DNA from: Paraescarpia echinospica
Lineage: Eukaryota; Annelida; Polychaeta; Sabellida; Siboglinidae
Reading direction: 5' to 3'
DNA: 64,000 nt
Assembly: GCA_020002185.1 (NCBI GenBank)
Contig: CM034531.1
Span: 71,054,049 to 71,118,048 of the forward strand
Position numbers and translations under genes: made by a program. Shown here in pieces: positions 13,089 to 44,538 of the stretch. A model generated the notes under the pieces. That model did not search any database. It saw only the letters and a program-made list of their open reading frames with translations, and had not been told where the DNA came from. Numbering within the stretch: the first letter of the stretch is position 1; every line of letters begins with the position of its first letter.

Positions 13089-13265
13089 TACACGAATCAT
13101 AGATTTCATTGCATATATGACATGAATAAGGAACACAAGCAATGTGTTGCTTCGTTCCATTTGATACGTAATGTATACATGTTTCATATTACTGCTACAT
13201 CTGTGCTATACTTAACATTATGTATCAATAAAGATTATTATTATTATTATATTATTATTATTACG

Positions 13266-13379
13266 TGTAACCGTATACGTACAGTCAGCATCATCAGCCA
13301 TCATCACATGCTCTGAACACAAAAAGGAATGCGTTTAATAAAATACAAATGGCTGCCAAAGTCTCGTTTTCGACGTACG
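13266..13379 (-). repeat. Right terminal inverted repeat of copy 1, truncated by the gap
   Basis: The sequence from TGTAACCGTATACG to the first N matches 35570-35683 of copy 2 base for base as far as I can read. This places the end of copy 1 about 200 bp inside the N run. Confidence 0.85.
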
Positions 13380-14379
13380 NNNNNNNNNNNNNNNNNNNNN
13401 NNNNNNNNNNNNNNNNNNNNNNNNNNNNNNNNNNNNNNNNNNNNNNNNNNNNNNNNNNNNNNNNNNNNNNNNNNNNNNNNNNNNNNNNNNNNNNNNNNNN
13501 NNNNNNNNNNNNNNNNNNNNNNNNNNNNNNNNNNNNNNNNNNNNNNNNNNNNNNNNNNNNNNNNNNNNNNNNNNNNNNNNNNNNNNNNNNNNNNNNNNNN
13601 NNNNNNNNNNNNNNNNNNNNNNNNNNNNNNNNNNNNNNNNNNNNNNNNNNNNNNNNNNNNNNNNNNNNNNNNNNNNNNNNNNNNNNNNNNNNNNNNNNNN
13701 NNNNNNNNNNNNNNNNNNNNNNNNNNNNNNNNNNNNNNNNNNNNNNNNNNNNNNNNNNNNNNNNNNNNNNNNNNNNNNNNNNNNNNNNNNNNNNNNNNNN
13801 NNNNNNNNNNNNNNNNNNNNNNNNNNNNNNNNNNNNNNNNNNNNNNNNNNNNNNNNNNNNNNNNNNNNNNNNNNNNNNNNNNNNNNNNNNNNNNNNNNNN
13901 NNNNNNNNNNNNNNNNNNNNNNNNNNNNNNNNNNNNNNNNNNNNNNNNNNNNNNNNNNNNNNNNNNNNNNNNNNNNNNNNNNNNNNNNNNNNNNNNNNNN
14001 NNNNNNNNNNNNNNNNNNNNNNNNNNNNNNNNNNNNNNNNNNNNNNNNNNNNNNNNNNNNNNNNNNNNNNNNNNNNNNNNNNNNNNNNNNNNNNNNNNNN
14101 NNNNNNNNNNNNNNNNNNNNNNNNNNNNNNNNNNNNNNNNNNNNNNNNNNNNNNNNNNNNNNNNNNNNNNNNNNNNNNNNNNNNNNNNNNNNNNNNNNNN
14201 NNNNNNNNNNNNNNNNNNNNNNNNNNNNNNNNNNNNNNNNNNNNNNNNNNNNNNNNNNNNNNNNNNNNNNNNNNNNNNNNNNNNNNNNNNNNNNNNNNNN
14301 NNNNNNNNNNNNNNNNNNNNNNNNNNNNNNNNNNNNNNNNNNNNNNNNNNNNNNNNNNNNNNNNNNNNNNNNNNNNNNN
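13380..14379. other. Assembly gap, exactly 1000 N
   Basis: The run is exactly 1000 bases, probably a placeholder of unknown true size. It begins inside the right terminal repeat of transposon copy 1, a sequence repeated in copy 2, which probably broke the assembly. Any reading frame across it is meaningless. Confidence 0.99.
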
Positions 14380-14854
14380 TTGTCTGTTTTTGTGCAAAAT
14401 GATAAATTAAAACGTTTTATTACCAATGAAAACAAACAATCACAGAAGAAAACAGTGTTCGCTGGTAGCTTGAAAAGACTTCAGAATAATATATGTATTT
14501 CCTATTATTTGACCGACCGTGTGTGATATAGCCGCCCCTAAAAGGGCTGATGACATGACGATAACATCATTTGTAACCCTATTTAAATCCAAGAACAAAG
14601 AAATATTCAGCACCAGTCTCCATGCAAAATACCAAACAGTGTTTTATCATATTTGTCTGAAGACATTGTGGGCGACATCTTTGCAACCAGAAATTTTGTC
14701 AGAAAATATTCAGATCCCATTATATCCTAAAATAAGTAATTCCCCTAATAAAACAAAGAACATCTTTCTTACCTACCTAAACATTGGAGAGCATAAAACT
14801 GGAAACATGTTTTGTTCTGAAAGGCCTAACACATGTCTGTATTTTGTATGCCAG
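14380..14854. other. Intron sequence of mindy3, no feature seen
   Basis: AT-rich sequence between the gap and the first visible mindy3 exon. It shows no recognisable coding exon or repeat. Confidence 0.6.
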
Positions 14855-17800
14855 GAGCAGAATCTCGTGATGTCGGAGACTCCAGAAGCTGCCGCCAGGA
14901 GACTCTTCAACACATACGACACGGAAGGTGCCGAGTTTCTCACATTTATTTATAACAGTAAATTATAACATCCCCCACATCTGATAACATGTAGGCCTGT
15001 AAAATGAGAGTAAAATATACCCCAACAATAAAGATTGTAACATGAAATGGGTAAAATATTTGATCATGTTAATTTAGATGTGCTCTGAGATTTAAGACTT
15101 AATTCTGACTTACTTTTTGTTCCTAGAATCAAAACTAATATTGGAACTAGGGCATTTTCTGTTGCTGCACCAACTCTCTGGAATATGCTCCCTCTTAGTG
15201 TTAGATCAGTTGAAAATATTAAACAATTTCGCCATCATTTATAAACTGAGGTTTACAACCTTAGCTCCCTGGCGTATCGATCCATCTGTTGACAACTTTA
15301 ATATGGCTTATAAATTCTGAGATTGACTAACCCTTTTGTATTGATGTTCCTGTGAGCTTGGTTTAGGATTTGGGTGCAAAAGAAGTTACCTTATTGTTAT
15401 TAATGAATTGGAGCATTTTAAAGTTGTGAAACTTGTAGTGACTTCTGTATGTTCTGTAACGTGTCTATCGTGTTCTGCTGACAGGAAGCGGTTTCATATC
15501 AGGCGACCTGCTGGGAGATCTGATGGAGTCACTCAGTCTATTCTCAGGTGAAGAATAGTGAGTATCATACAATCTAGAACCCTTGCCCTTGTAGCCGTGT
15601 GGTGTTTGTACTGACGGAATAGTCACTTTTCGTGTGAACTCGTCTATACATCCTAAAAATACTGTACAGTTTCTCAATATAATATAAATATTTGTATTCA
15701 TGTACATACATATGAAAACTACCCTCGTGGATGGTTTAAACATGCTTTCTGAGATGTTGTAATGGTATATTTTGTTATGGATAGTTTTAATTGTCGTGTG
15801 ACGTATGAGTGTTTCTTGGTATGCGTGAGAGCATGTAGTCTGTGCTGCCCCCCAGTGTGAAGATCATGCGAGAGAAGTTGGACCCAGAAGAACTCGGGAT
15901 CATAACCCTGAATGGGTTCATGGACGAGTTCTTTCCAAGTGAGACTCAGTCGGAGGCCGTCCAATCATTCACTGTCTTCCACTACAACAGTCTGCCTAGT
16001 TCCGGTCCAGGCCACAAGGTGGGTGCTGTGTTCCCAGGCATGGATGCCTCTCGATCAGACAGATGGACGTCTAATTTGTTGATCTATCTGTTTAATAATG
16101 GTAAAGATAAGCTGGCGCTGTATCCAGTCTTTAGGAATTGCCTAAGCTTTGAAACAGCAGCAAACAGATTCGAAGAGAAGTTGCAGAGGTGTTGTAAAGA
16201 ACATGTTTGCTGGGGGTGCGGTGTATGTATAGTGTTTTGAATCGTACTGTGGAGTGGATACCGTGCTATATATAAGAATTCACCTTTTACACCAGCACAG
16301 ACACCAGATCCAAGAGAGTAGAATCGTTACAGCACACAAAAACACACAGTTCCTTCCCACAATGCTTAGCAAACAATTTGCTCTATCCCCTATACCATTG
16401 AACTGCAGTGCCAGACAATCTCTTGTACAGCTTGGTAAATGTGAACAACTTCCAACACTAGCAAGTTATTTAAAAATACATCTCTGTAATCATCATCATA
16501 TTATTATTACCGGGCATATCAATGCATGTGAATGCAAACCATTCATTTTAATCAAGGGGACACGCGCTGCGGGATTTTCGATTTTTGATGATTTTTTGGT
16601 GACATTTCGTTTTCAGCGTATTTCACTAATAAAACATCTTAACTTCAACTTCTAAATCATAAATGTTCATATTCAGCCAATCAGCATTAGAACCCGAGCC
16701 GATTCTATACAGAAATTTCCTTATATGGCACAATGCTCCGCGGATCCGCATTATCTCGATTCTGATTGGCCAATGGCCGACCTTCGGACCTCTCCGGCAA
16801 GCTACGACATAGCAACAAAGTGAGACAATATGGCGGCCGTTGTTTTAGCTCAGTGATTTTGTCAGTTATTAGTACGCAATTTCTAGTCAAGATGCCGAAG
16901 GATCGCGGCGTAAAACAGACTACGACGAGAAAGGTTGGATCGAAGAAGCGGGCTCGGTTAGCGCAGAACTACGGAGTAAACCGACCAACATTGCCGGTGA
17001 TAGCGCCGTAGCTAGCGGCAGCGGCAGCTGCCCGGCCCCGAGTGGCAGCGTGGTCACTGTGGAAGGTGACGTCGTGGAACCTGGCGAAATGGACGTTTGT
17101 GCTGGAGCTGACGATCAGCATTCTGTTCGCGAACTGTCAATCGCGTCCTCGTCACAGACAGATGAGCCCGATGTCGACGAACCTCAACGTCCCGTGACAG
17201 GCATAATTTGTTTGTTTGGTATCTTTTTTTTTTTTTTTAACATTTTAAACTACCTGAAAATTGGCAGGAAACTTGTCACTATAAGATGGACCTACGGGTA
17301 ACAATGGCTTTCATACTGATGGTCGCATTCTTGGCGGGACTTCGACATGGTAATGGTTTTACATCAGCATCACTTCCTGGTAGTATAAATGCTGGATTCC
17401 AGTTTGTGGGTGAGAGGAGGATCCAGACAGCCTTGCTGCTTGGAGCTGATATGTACATCCAGCGTGTCGTGAACAGACAGTCAAGATATCCATCTGCGAA
17501 CCAGCGAACAATGTGCACCTATCTGTTACTTGCACTACTGATCTCGGGTGATATACAATTGAACCCCGGACCAGTTAAGTATCCATGTGGAGTATGTAAG
17601 AAGGCTGTTGCCAGAAATCATCGTGCTATGTGTTGTGAAGAATGCGGAAGGGGCTATGGCAAGCTGACAGCTGCTACAATCACGAAACTGACCAAGTACT
17701 ATGGCAATGCCATACAAAGCCACCGAGATGATCTGGACGGTATGAGGAACGCAGTGTTTGCCACCTTCCTCCATGCACTGTCGACTGATGATGACCCACA

Positions 17801-19509
17801 TCACGATCGCTGCCCAGCTGGGGTTTCAAGCTGGTGTTTCTATCGGCGCGCTGTTGCAAAGGGTGAACGACCAGGGCCACACAAGGACAACATTGGCACA
17901 CCCCTGTCACGTGAAGTAGGTCACTTCGTGAAGCCTGTTTACGTGCAGCTTGGTGATGAGAACCTCCTCCGTCGATGCCTCAGGGTAAAGACGCAGAACC
18001 CAAACGAGAGTCTGCATTCGGTCGTGTGGCGGAAGTGTTTGAAGACGGACTTCCTTGGGAAACTGCGTGTCGAGGCTGGCGCTGCCATCGCTGTCCGTGA
18101 ATTCAACCAGGGGACGGAGAAGACAGTGGCAGAAACAACAGTTGCCCTTGGGTTTCAGCCTGGTGAAGCCCAAGTGAAATTGACACTGTCGAAGGACCGA
18201 GAAAGGCTTGCTGCGAAAGGAAGAAAGGCTGATACGCAAGAGAAGAAGAACCGTGAACATCGACGTCTTCAACAGATTCGCCAGCAAGACCTGCTTACCC
18301 AGGCTGAGGGTGGGCCTTCCCATGCCTCCGGAGAGTTCTTCTAGGGACTCATGAAGAAAACAAACGGTTCTCTTCAGAGCCAATAAAACAAACGGCTCTC
18401 TTCAGAGCCAACAAAACAAACGGCTCTTTTCAGAGCCAACCACTCTTACAGATACACATTTGAACAGTCAAAAACCACCTGAATAGTAAAAAAATGTGAA
18501 AAGATACACAAAAGTTTGTTTTGCTGTTTTCTCAGAATTCTGTTTTTATTCAATACATAAATTTCACGCAGATCTCGAGAGAAAACTGTAAGACATATCA
18601 ACTCCAAATTTGGAGTACAAATACTTCAAGACATGCCTTACAAAATGTCAGGAGGGATTCTGTATATCTGTCCATGTTTCCATTTTACCTCCCTGCACAT
18701 TCAATGCATCCTATCAAAATAATCGGAAATTATGTCTATTTTTCAAAAAAATTATTTCTGATATAAAAAGGTAAAAGAATAAAAATTCCTTCTGACATTT
18801 TGTAGATATTTGTATTTATTATACATGCAGCCTGTTTTGAATGTAGTAGCACAATGTATTGTTTCTGGGGATTTGCATGAAAATTGGTTTAGAATGGATC
18901 ACACAAAAAATGGCTGTCATATCTATGGCAACCACCTGCCCCAAAAAAAATTCAACCTGTTATATCCATCTTAACCCACAATGATCATTTCCACCAAGTT
19001 TCAGTTCTCTATCATTAAAAGTAAAGAAAAAAGTTTGCCGCAGCACTTGTCCCCTTAAGTGTAAATGTTATTTTTGCTATGTTTATATTAAATTTGTATG
19101 TGTATATTTAATTCATGATGAATATGAATCAAGCAGCTATGCACTGTGTAAAACATGAGTTTTATTAATGAAATGCAGCATCTCACAATAGTAATTGTTG
19201 AAAATTTGAAAGCTCTAACTTAGGGGGGTCACATTGAAATGTTTATGCAAGCACTGAAAATGCCACGGCTGCATTTGAATGTGTATTAACTTAGTGGTTA
19301 TAAATCTGTAACCGTGTAGTTTGTAACCACAAGGTCAGACATGTAACGTGTGGTTCTAGGTGATGTATGTAGATGGCACTGCAGTCATCATGGAGATGCC
19401 GGAGCTTCAGATCATCACCGATAGTTCTCCCATCAAGATGTGTTTGCTTACAAAATGGCCGACAATCGAACTGAAATGGAAGGACAACTTTGTCCCATCT
19501 TTGAATTGA
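14855..19509 (+). CDS. mindy3: MINDY3-type ubiquitin hydrolase, C-terminal exons (partial)
   Basis: Four exons join in frame with GT-AG borders: 14855-14927, 15485-15557, 15856-16018 and 19360-19509, ending in TGA. They give the last 152 residues. The product resembles the C-terminus of MINDY3 (FAM188A/CARP), a cysteine deubiquitinase that trims K48-linked ubiquitin chains. This part holds the EF-hand-like stretch (RLFNTYDTEGSGFISGDLL, then MREKLDPEELGI), the SFTVFHYN motif, VMYVDGTAV, and the family ending KWPTIELKW...PSLN. The N-terminal catalytic domain is not in the window. Upstream exons must lie in the N gap or left of the window, so transposon copy 1 probably lies in an upstream intron. 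Intron 3 here (16019-19359) carries the chimeric transposon at 16554-19056. The family call rests on recognised C-terminal motifs and is strong; catalytic competence cannot be judged. Confidence 0.88.
15110..15262 (+). pseudogene. LINE ORF2 C-terminal fragment in mindy3 intron
   Basis: From about 15124 one frame reads RIKTNIGTRAFSVAAPTLWN, then MLPLSVRSVENIKQFRHHL and a stop codon. This is the characteristic C-terminal end of many CR1/RTE-like LINE polyproteins (TRAFSxAAPxLWNxLP). Nothing 5' of it remains. Confidence 0.75.
16677..16776 (+). promoter_or_regulatory. CCAAT-box cluster upstream of the chimeric transposon ORFs
   Basis: CCAATCAG lies at 16677-16684, its complement CTGATTGG at 16762-16769, and CCAATGG at once after (16770-16776). 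A weak TATA-like TTATATGG lies between. CCAATCAG is the classical NF-Y site, common in histone and cell-cycle promoters. Promoter function is inferred from motif clustering 115-215 bp before ATG 16892. Confidence 0.5.
16892..17205 (+). pseudogene. N-terminal piece of the transposon protein, frameshifted
   Basis: ATG at 16892 starts a very basic stretch (MPKDRGVKQTTTRKVGSKKR) that stops at 17009-17011. Shifting frame near 16988 opens an acidic, low-complexity stretch (EGDVVEPGEMDVCAGADDQ, then SSSQTDEPDVDEPQRP) to about 17200. A basic start followed by an acidic linker is plausible for the N-terminus of a transposase, but I see no domain in it. One indel separates the halves. Confidence 0.5.
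17286..18344 (+). CDS. Chimeric ORF: LINE 2A/PHD-like N-terminus fused to Mutator-like transposase C-terminus
   Basis: One open frame of 352 residues. Residues 1-25 look like a signal or membrane segment (MAFILMVAFLAGLRHGNGF). Around residues 75-96, TYLLLALLISGDIQLNPGP is followed by YPCGVCKKAV and CCEECG. The 2A motif (pattern D-x-x-x-N-P-G-P) before a PHD-like zinc finger is a known arrangement at the N-terminus of some CR1-like LINEs. From residue 122 on the text changes to a Mutator-like transposase C-terminus (LTAATITKLTKYYGNAIQ, ALSTDDDPHHDRCPAG, SSWCFYRRA, then TQNPNESLHSVVWRKCLKT). The catalytic half is absent. Because the joint is in frame, a fused protein could be made and split by the 2A site. 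Expression is unproven. Confidence 0.72.
   Translation: MDLRVTMAFILMVAFLAGLRHGNGFTSASLPGSINAGFQFVGERRIQTALLLGADMYIQRVVNRQSRYPSANQRTMCTYLLLALLISGDIQLNPGPVKYPCGVCKKAVARNHRAMCCEECGRGYGKLTAATITKLTKYYGNAIQSHRDDLDGMRNAVFATFLHALSTDDDPHHDRCPAGVSSWCFYRRAVAKGERPGPHKDNIGTPLSREVGHFVKPVYVQLGDENLLRRCLRVKTQNPNESLHSVVWRKCLKTDFLGKLRVEAGAAIAVREFNQGTEKTVAETTVALGFQPGEAQVKLTLSKDRERLAAKGRKADTQEKKNREHRRLQQIRQQDLLTQAEGGPSHASGEFF
18366..18437 (+). promoter_or_regulatory. Three tandem histone-type mRNA 3' stem-loops
   Basis: Starting 22 bases after the stop codon at 18344, three 16-nt hairpins lie at 18366-18381, 18394-18409 and 18422-18437, spaced exactly 28 nt. The third is GGCTCTTTTCAGAGCC, a perfect metazoan histone stem-loop (six pairs, TTTC loop), preceded by CAAAC and followed by AACCA. 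The first has one G-T pair and a CTTC loop; the second has a CTTC loop. In histone mRNAs this hairpin binds SLBP and directs cleavage without polyadenylation. AATAAA is also present at 18382-18387. No clear purine-rich downstream element was found. No histone gene is seen in the window. Confidence 0.82.
18440..19359. other. Remaining transposon 3' region and intron, no gene seen
   Basis: AT-rich sequence. The transposon right end falls at 19056; the rest is mindy3 intron up to the acceptor at 19359. Confidence 0.55.
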
Positions 19510-21709
19510 TCGTAGAGGTCACATGATCGTTTACCACTGTTTCGTTGTCCCATACAAACCTGTATGCATTGTATGTATAGATGTATGTGTACGTTGTATT
19601 ATGTATGTATGTATGATTTTTGTACATTGGTATTAATAATAGTTATTTACACATGTGAAACGCACCCCAACATCAATATTATAATAAATTGTCTTCATCT
19701 GTTTGTGCCTATATACAAATGTATGCATTGTGGACTGCAAAAGTGTACATGTAGATATGTATGTAATGTATATATAATATACATAATATTATAACATCGA
19801 TTCTGTATTTGTGGTATCAAATTGCCTGTTAATTATGTGTGGTTGTTCGTTAAGAATTGACTATATAATGTGTACACATAATATATATGCTGTGTAGCTA
19901 CAGATATATACAGTTATATTTTGCAGTGTCAGACCTGTCCGATTTGTTACAATACAATGTCACAGAAACACTAATATGTAAGCGGATTGACATCATCGAC
20001 ACAATTCCACATGTACAGGAATGGGCATGCTATAAGGTTGGACCACTGCCTTTGTTGGCGAGCTTTACGAGCCATGTGTAAATTCACATTGAGAATGTCG
20101 CACTGTGTCAGTTATTAGCCATATTGTAAACCAGATTAGTAAGGAGTAAATATTGGTTTTCTTTATATGTCGGAGATCTGTGTCTATAAGAATAGCATCC
20201 ATTTTTGTAAAGTAACTTATCAGGAGTGTCATGTTTGCGATGCACAGTCATCATGTTTGTTTGAGCTTTAGTACCACAAACGACTGTGTAATTCCCAAGG
20301 TGAACTTCTCAAAATGACGCCAAGTAAAATTCTTTTAGAATCTCAGTACCATTTGGCAGTCATTCAGAATCTGTAGTATCTTCACAATGGCGTTTTGATA
20401 GCTCTAATTCAACGCAGCTGTATTGTTAGCTTGTGGTGTCTTCGTATACTGATCTGTTTCTGTGTTTATTTTATGTGTTTTGCATCCGTCTGGTTTACCA
20501 AAGCAGAACAACAGAGTTTGTCCATTTGTAGCAGTGTTGTTTGTGTAGGGCAGCAAGCTCATAGATGCATCAAACTGGCACAGTGTTGTAGAACAAAGCT
20601 AAGGGGGTACACAGGGTAAAAAGATGTCTAGATGATGGCAACTTTTTTGTCTCCTACAATTTTCCCGACAGTTGTCTAATGATGGTGCCCAAGATATTCT
20701 CATTGGTTTTTTAAAAACATTCTGAACTGATTATATGTAATATTTACATTGTGATGGGTTTTGTTTGTTCTACTTTTCAAGAAGTTAACACAAATTGTAG
20801 TTAAATAAGTTTTATCCGTCTGCTGGACATGTGTCCAAAAATTTAATTGAAAATGTTGTTCAGCATTATAACTATTTATTGTTAAGTTGCATGGTTATGG
20901 GTTAGACAATTAACTGTCAAGTTATTTCTAATTAAGGGTTAACTTGTTTAATGTTTATGGAACTTGATGCAATTTGATATTTGAACAAAGTGCATATTTC
21001 TCCATTTGTTTCTAAATGTGATCTTGAGATGCTACAGTTGCTTGTCTCTGTCAGTTAAAGATCTCTTTAAACATGTCTTTAACTCTGAACAATACAGTTA
21101 ATGTTTCTTGGATTGTCTTGACTTACTAAAATCATTCCCCATGCATTTGTTTGTATACTCTCATTAAATAATGTTCGTTTAAAAAAATCTGTTTAATAAA
21201 ACTTGCGCCTGTATTTAAAAGAACATGTTTTGTAAAGTTCACATTCTGGCATTTGTTGATGAAAATAATAAACAGCAACAAGGATATGAATATCATTGTA
21301 AGTATTGCATGAGTTGAACTCGTTACTAGGTTATGAGTTGAACTCGTTACTAGGTTATGAGGTATTATTGCATTGGAATTAGTTAAAACAGGTATGTTTT
21401 TACTCTGAATTTGTTTATCTTAGTTTTGTAAGAATGATACTGAAAATTGTTGATCAAACAATTTCATCTCGACAGGTAGAAAGCACTGTTAGGCTACTTC
21501 GATATAGGCACCGAACATCAACTACATAACAAACTATTGTACTAAAAGCTGTTCAATGTACTCTTGTCCAATGCTTGTACAGATATGTACAAGCGTTGTA
21601 TATGTGTATACATATGTTTATACAGTTTGTTTTATATTTACGTAAAGCTATTTATTGAACTTTGAAAAGCATGTTTATAACTTATTTGCTGGTATCTATG
21701 CTGAATAAA
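19510..21709 (+). other. mindy3: Probable mindy3 3' untranslated region
   Basis: No coding exon is seen after the mindy3 stop. Several AATAAA-like sites occur; the best placed is CTGAATAAAG (AATAAA at 21704-21709). A 24-base duplication (TGAGTTGAACTCGTTACTAG) lies near 21310-21360. The length of the UTR is inferred, not shown. Confidence 0.45.
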
Positions 21710-22077
21710 GTTATGTGAAAGTAAGCAGAGGACCCAATTGGTGTTGCTATGTATGGCGCAACTCTTATCAACGCAACTACCATACCTCGCCGCCATTGTG
21801 GGAATTTAATCCGAAATCAAACCAAAGAGGAACCTTTAAGCCGATGCTGTTTCTAATTTAATAAATCTATGTTGCCTGCCAAATTGCATTTAATTGGCCC
21901 GAAGCTGTACACAATTTGAATGTTGCACCCTCAAAATGTTCAAATTGTAAACAAAATGTTCAATTTTAAATGGCTAATAATCACGACTACTGAATTGAGT
22001 CAATGAACAGTCGGCTAAGTACCATCAAACTTGTGGTTTCCTAAATGAGTTGGACGCGGCAGAAAAGAAGCACATAA
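21710..22077. other. Gap between the convergent mindy3 and TPR genes
   Basis: Under 400 bp separate the likely poly(A) signals of the two convergent genes. Nothing else is recognised. Confidence 0.5.
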
Positions 22078-22083
22078 TTTATT
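22078..22083 (-). terminator. Poly(A) signal AATAAA of the TPR chaperone gene
   Basis: TTTATT on the plus strand is AATAAA on the minus strand, about 47 bases after the TGA at 22130. This distance suits a short 3' UTR. Confidence 0.6.
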
Positions 22084-22129
22084 GGCAACTGATTGGACAT
22101 TTACAGGAGTTTTAGACCCCCCGTGGGCG

Positions 22130-44538
<22,409 letters not shown>

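Larger units (their letters stand above)
9520..13265 (+). mobile_element. CR1-like non-LTR retrotransposon inserted in copy 1
   Basis: Copy 2 reads straight through AACTACATG|TGTAACCG (35561-35577). In copy 1, 3.7 kb separate these halves, which defines the insert almost to the base. It encodes an APE-type endonuclease and reverse transcriptase, and its 3' end is AATAAAG followed by ATT/TTA triplet repeats (13226-13262), typical of CR1-like LINEs. No clear target site duplication is seen, also usual for that clade. It has about 215 bp before the first long ORF, so only a short 5' region is present. Confidence 0.9.
1..13379 (+). mobile_element. Large TIR transposon, copy 1 (left end outside window, right tip in gap)
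   Basis: Position 1 matches 25443 of copy 2, and the two sequences run in parallel, nearly identical, to 9519 (copy 2: 35569). After a LINE insertion, copy 1 resumes at 13266 with the right terminal repeat and runs into the N gap at 13380. About 1.16 kb of the left end should lie before the window. The copy contains a forward integrase-like transposase gene (827-4999), an inverted partial gene (5590-6910), microsatellites and a 232-bp MITE. Compared with copy 2 it lacks about 250 bp of unique sequence and most of the GA-rich tract near 640-760. Confidence 0.85.
16554..19056 (+). mobile_element. Chimeric DNA transposon with Mutator-like transposase remnant
   Basis: The left end reads AAGGGGACACGCGCTGCGG and the right end, complemented, reads AAGGGGACAAGTGCTGCGG. 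These are imperfect terminal inverted repeats about 2.5 kb apart. Inside are a promoter-like region, an N-terminal ORF piece (16892), a LINE-derived 2A/PHD segment, the C-terminal half of a Mutator-like transposase, and histone-type stem-loops. I could not define a target duplication: TTAA follows CCCC on the right, but the left flank (TTTTAATC) does not match exactly. It lies in the last mindy3 intron in the same orientation. Confidence 0.68.

Noticed and set aside
13294..14435. Frames of over 350 codons near 13300-14435
   Set aside because: They consist almost wholly of N and are not sequence.
17286..18344. A host histone gene as the source of the stem-loops
   Set aside because: No histone-fold sequence is seen in any frame before the hairpins; the ORF is transposon-derived.
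16554..19056. Kolobok assignment from a TTAA target
   Set aside because: TTAA follows the right end but the left flank does not match exactly, so the target duplication is unresolved.
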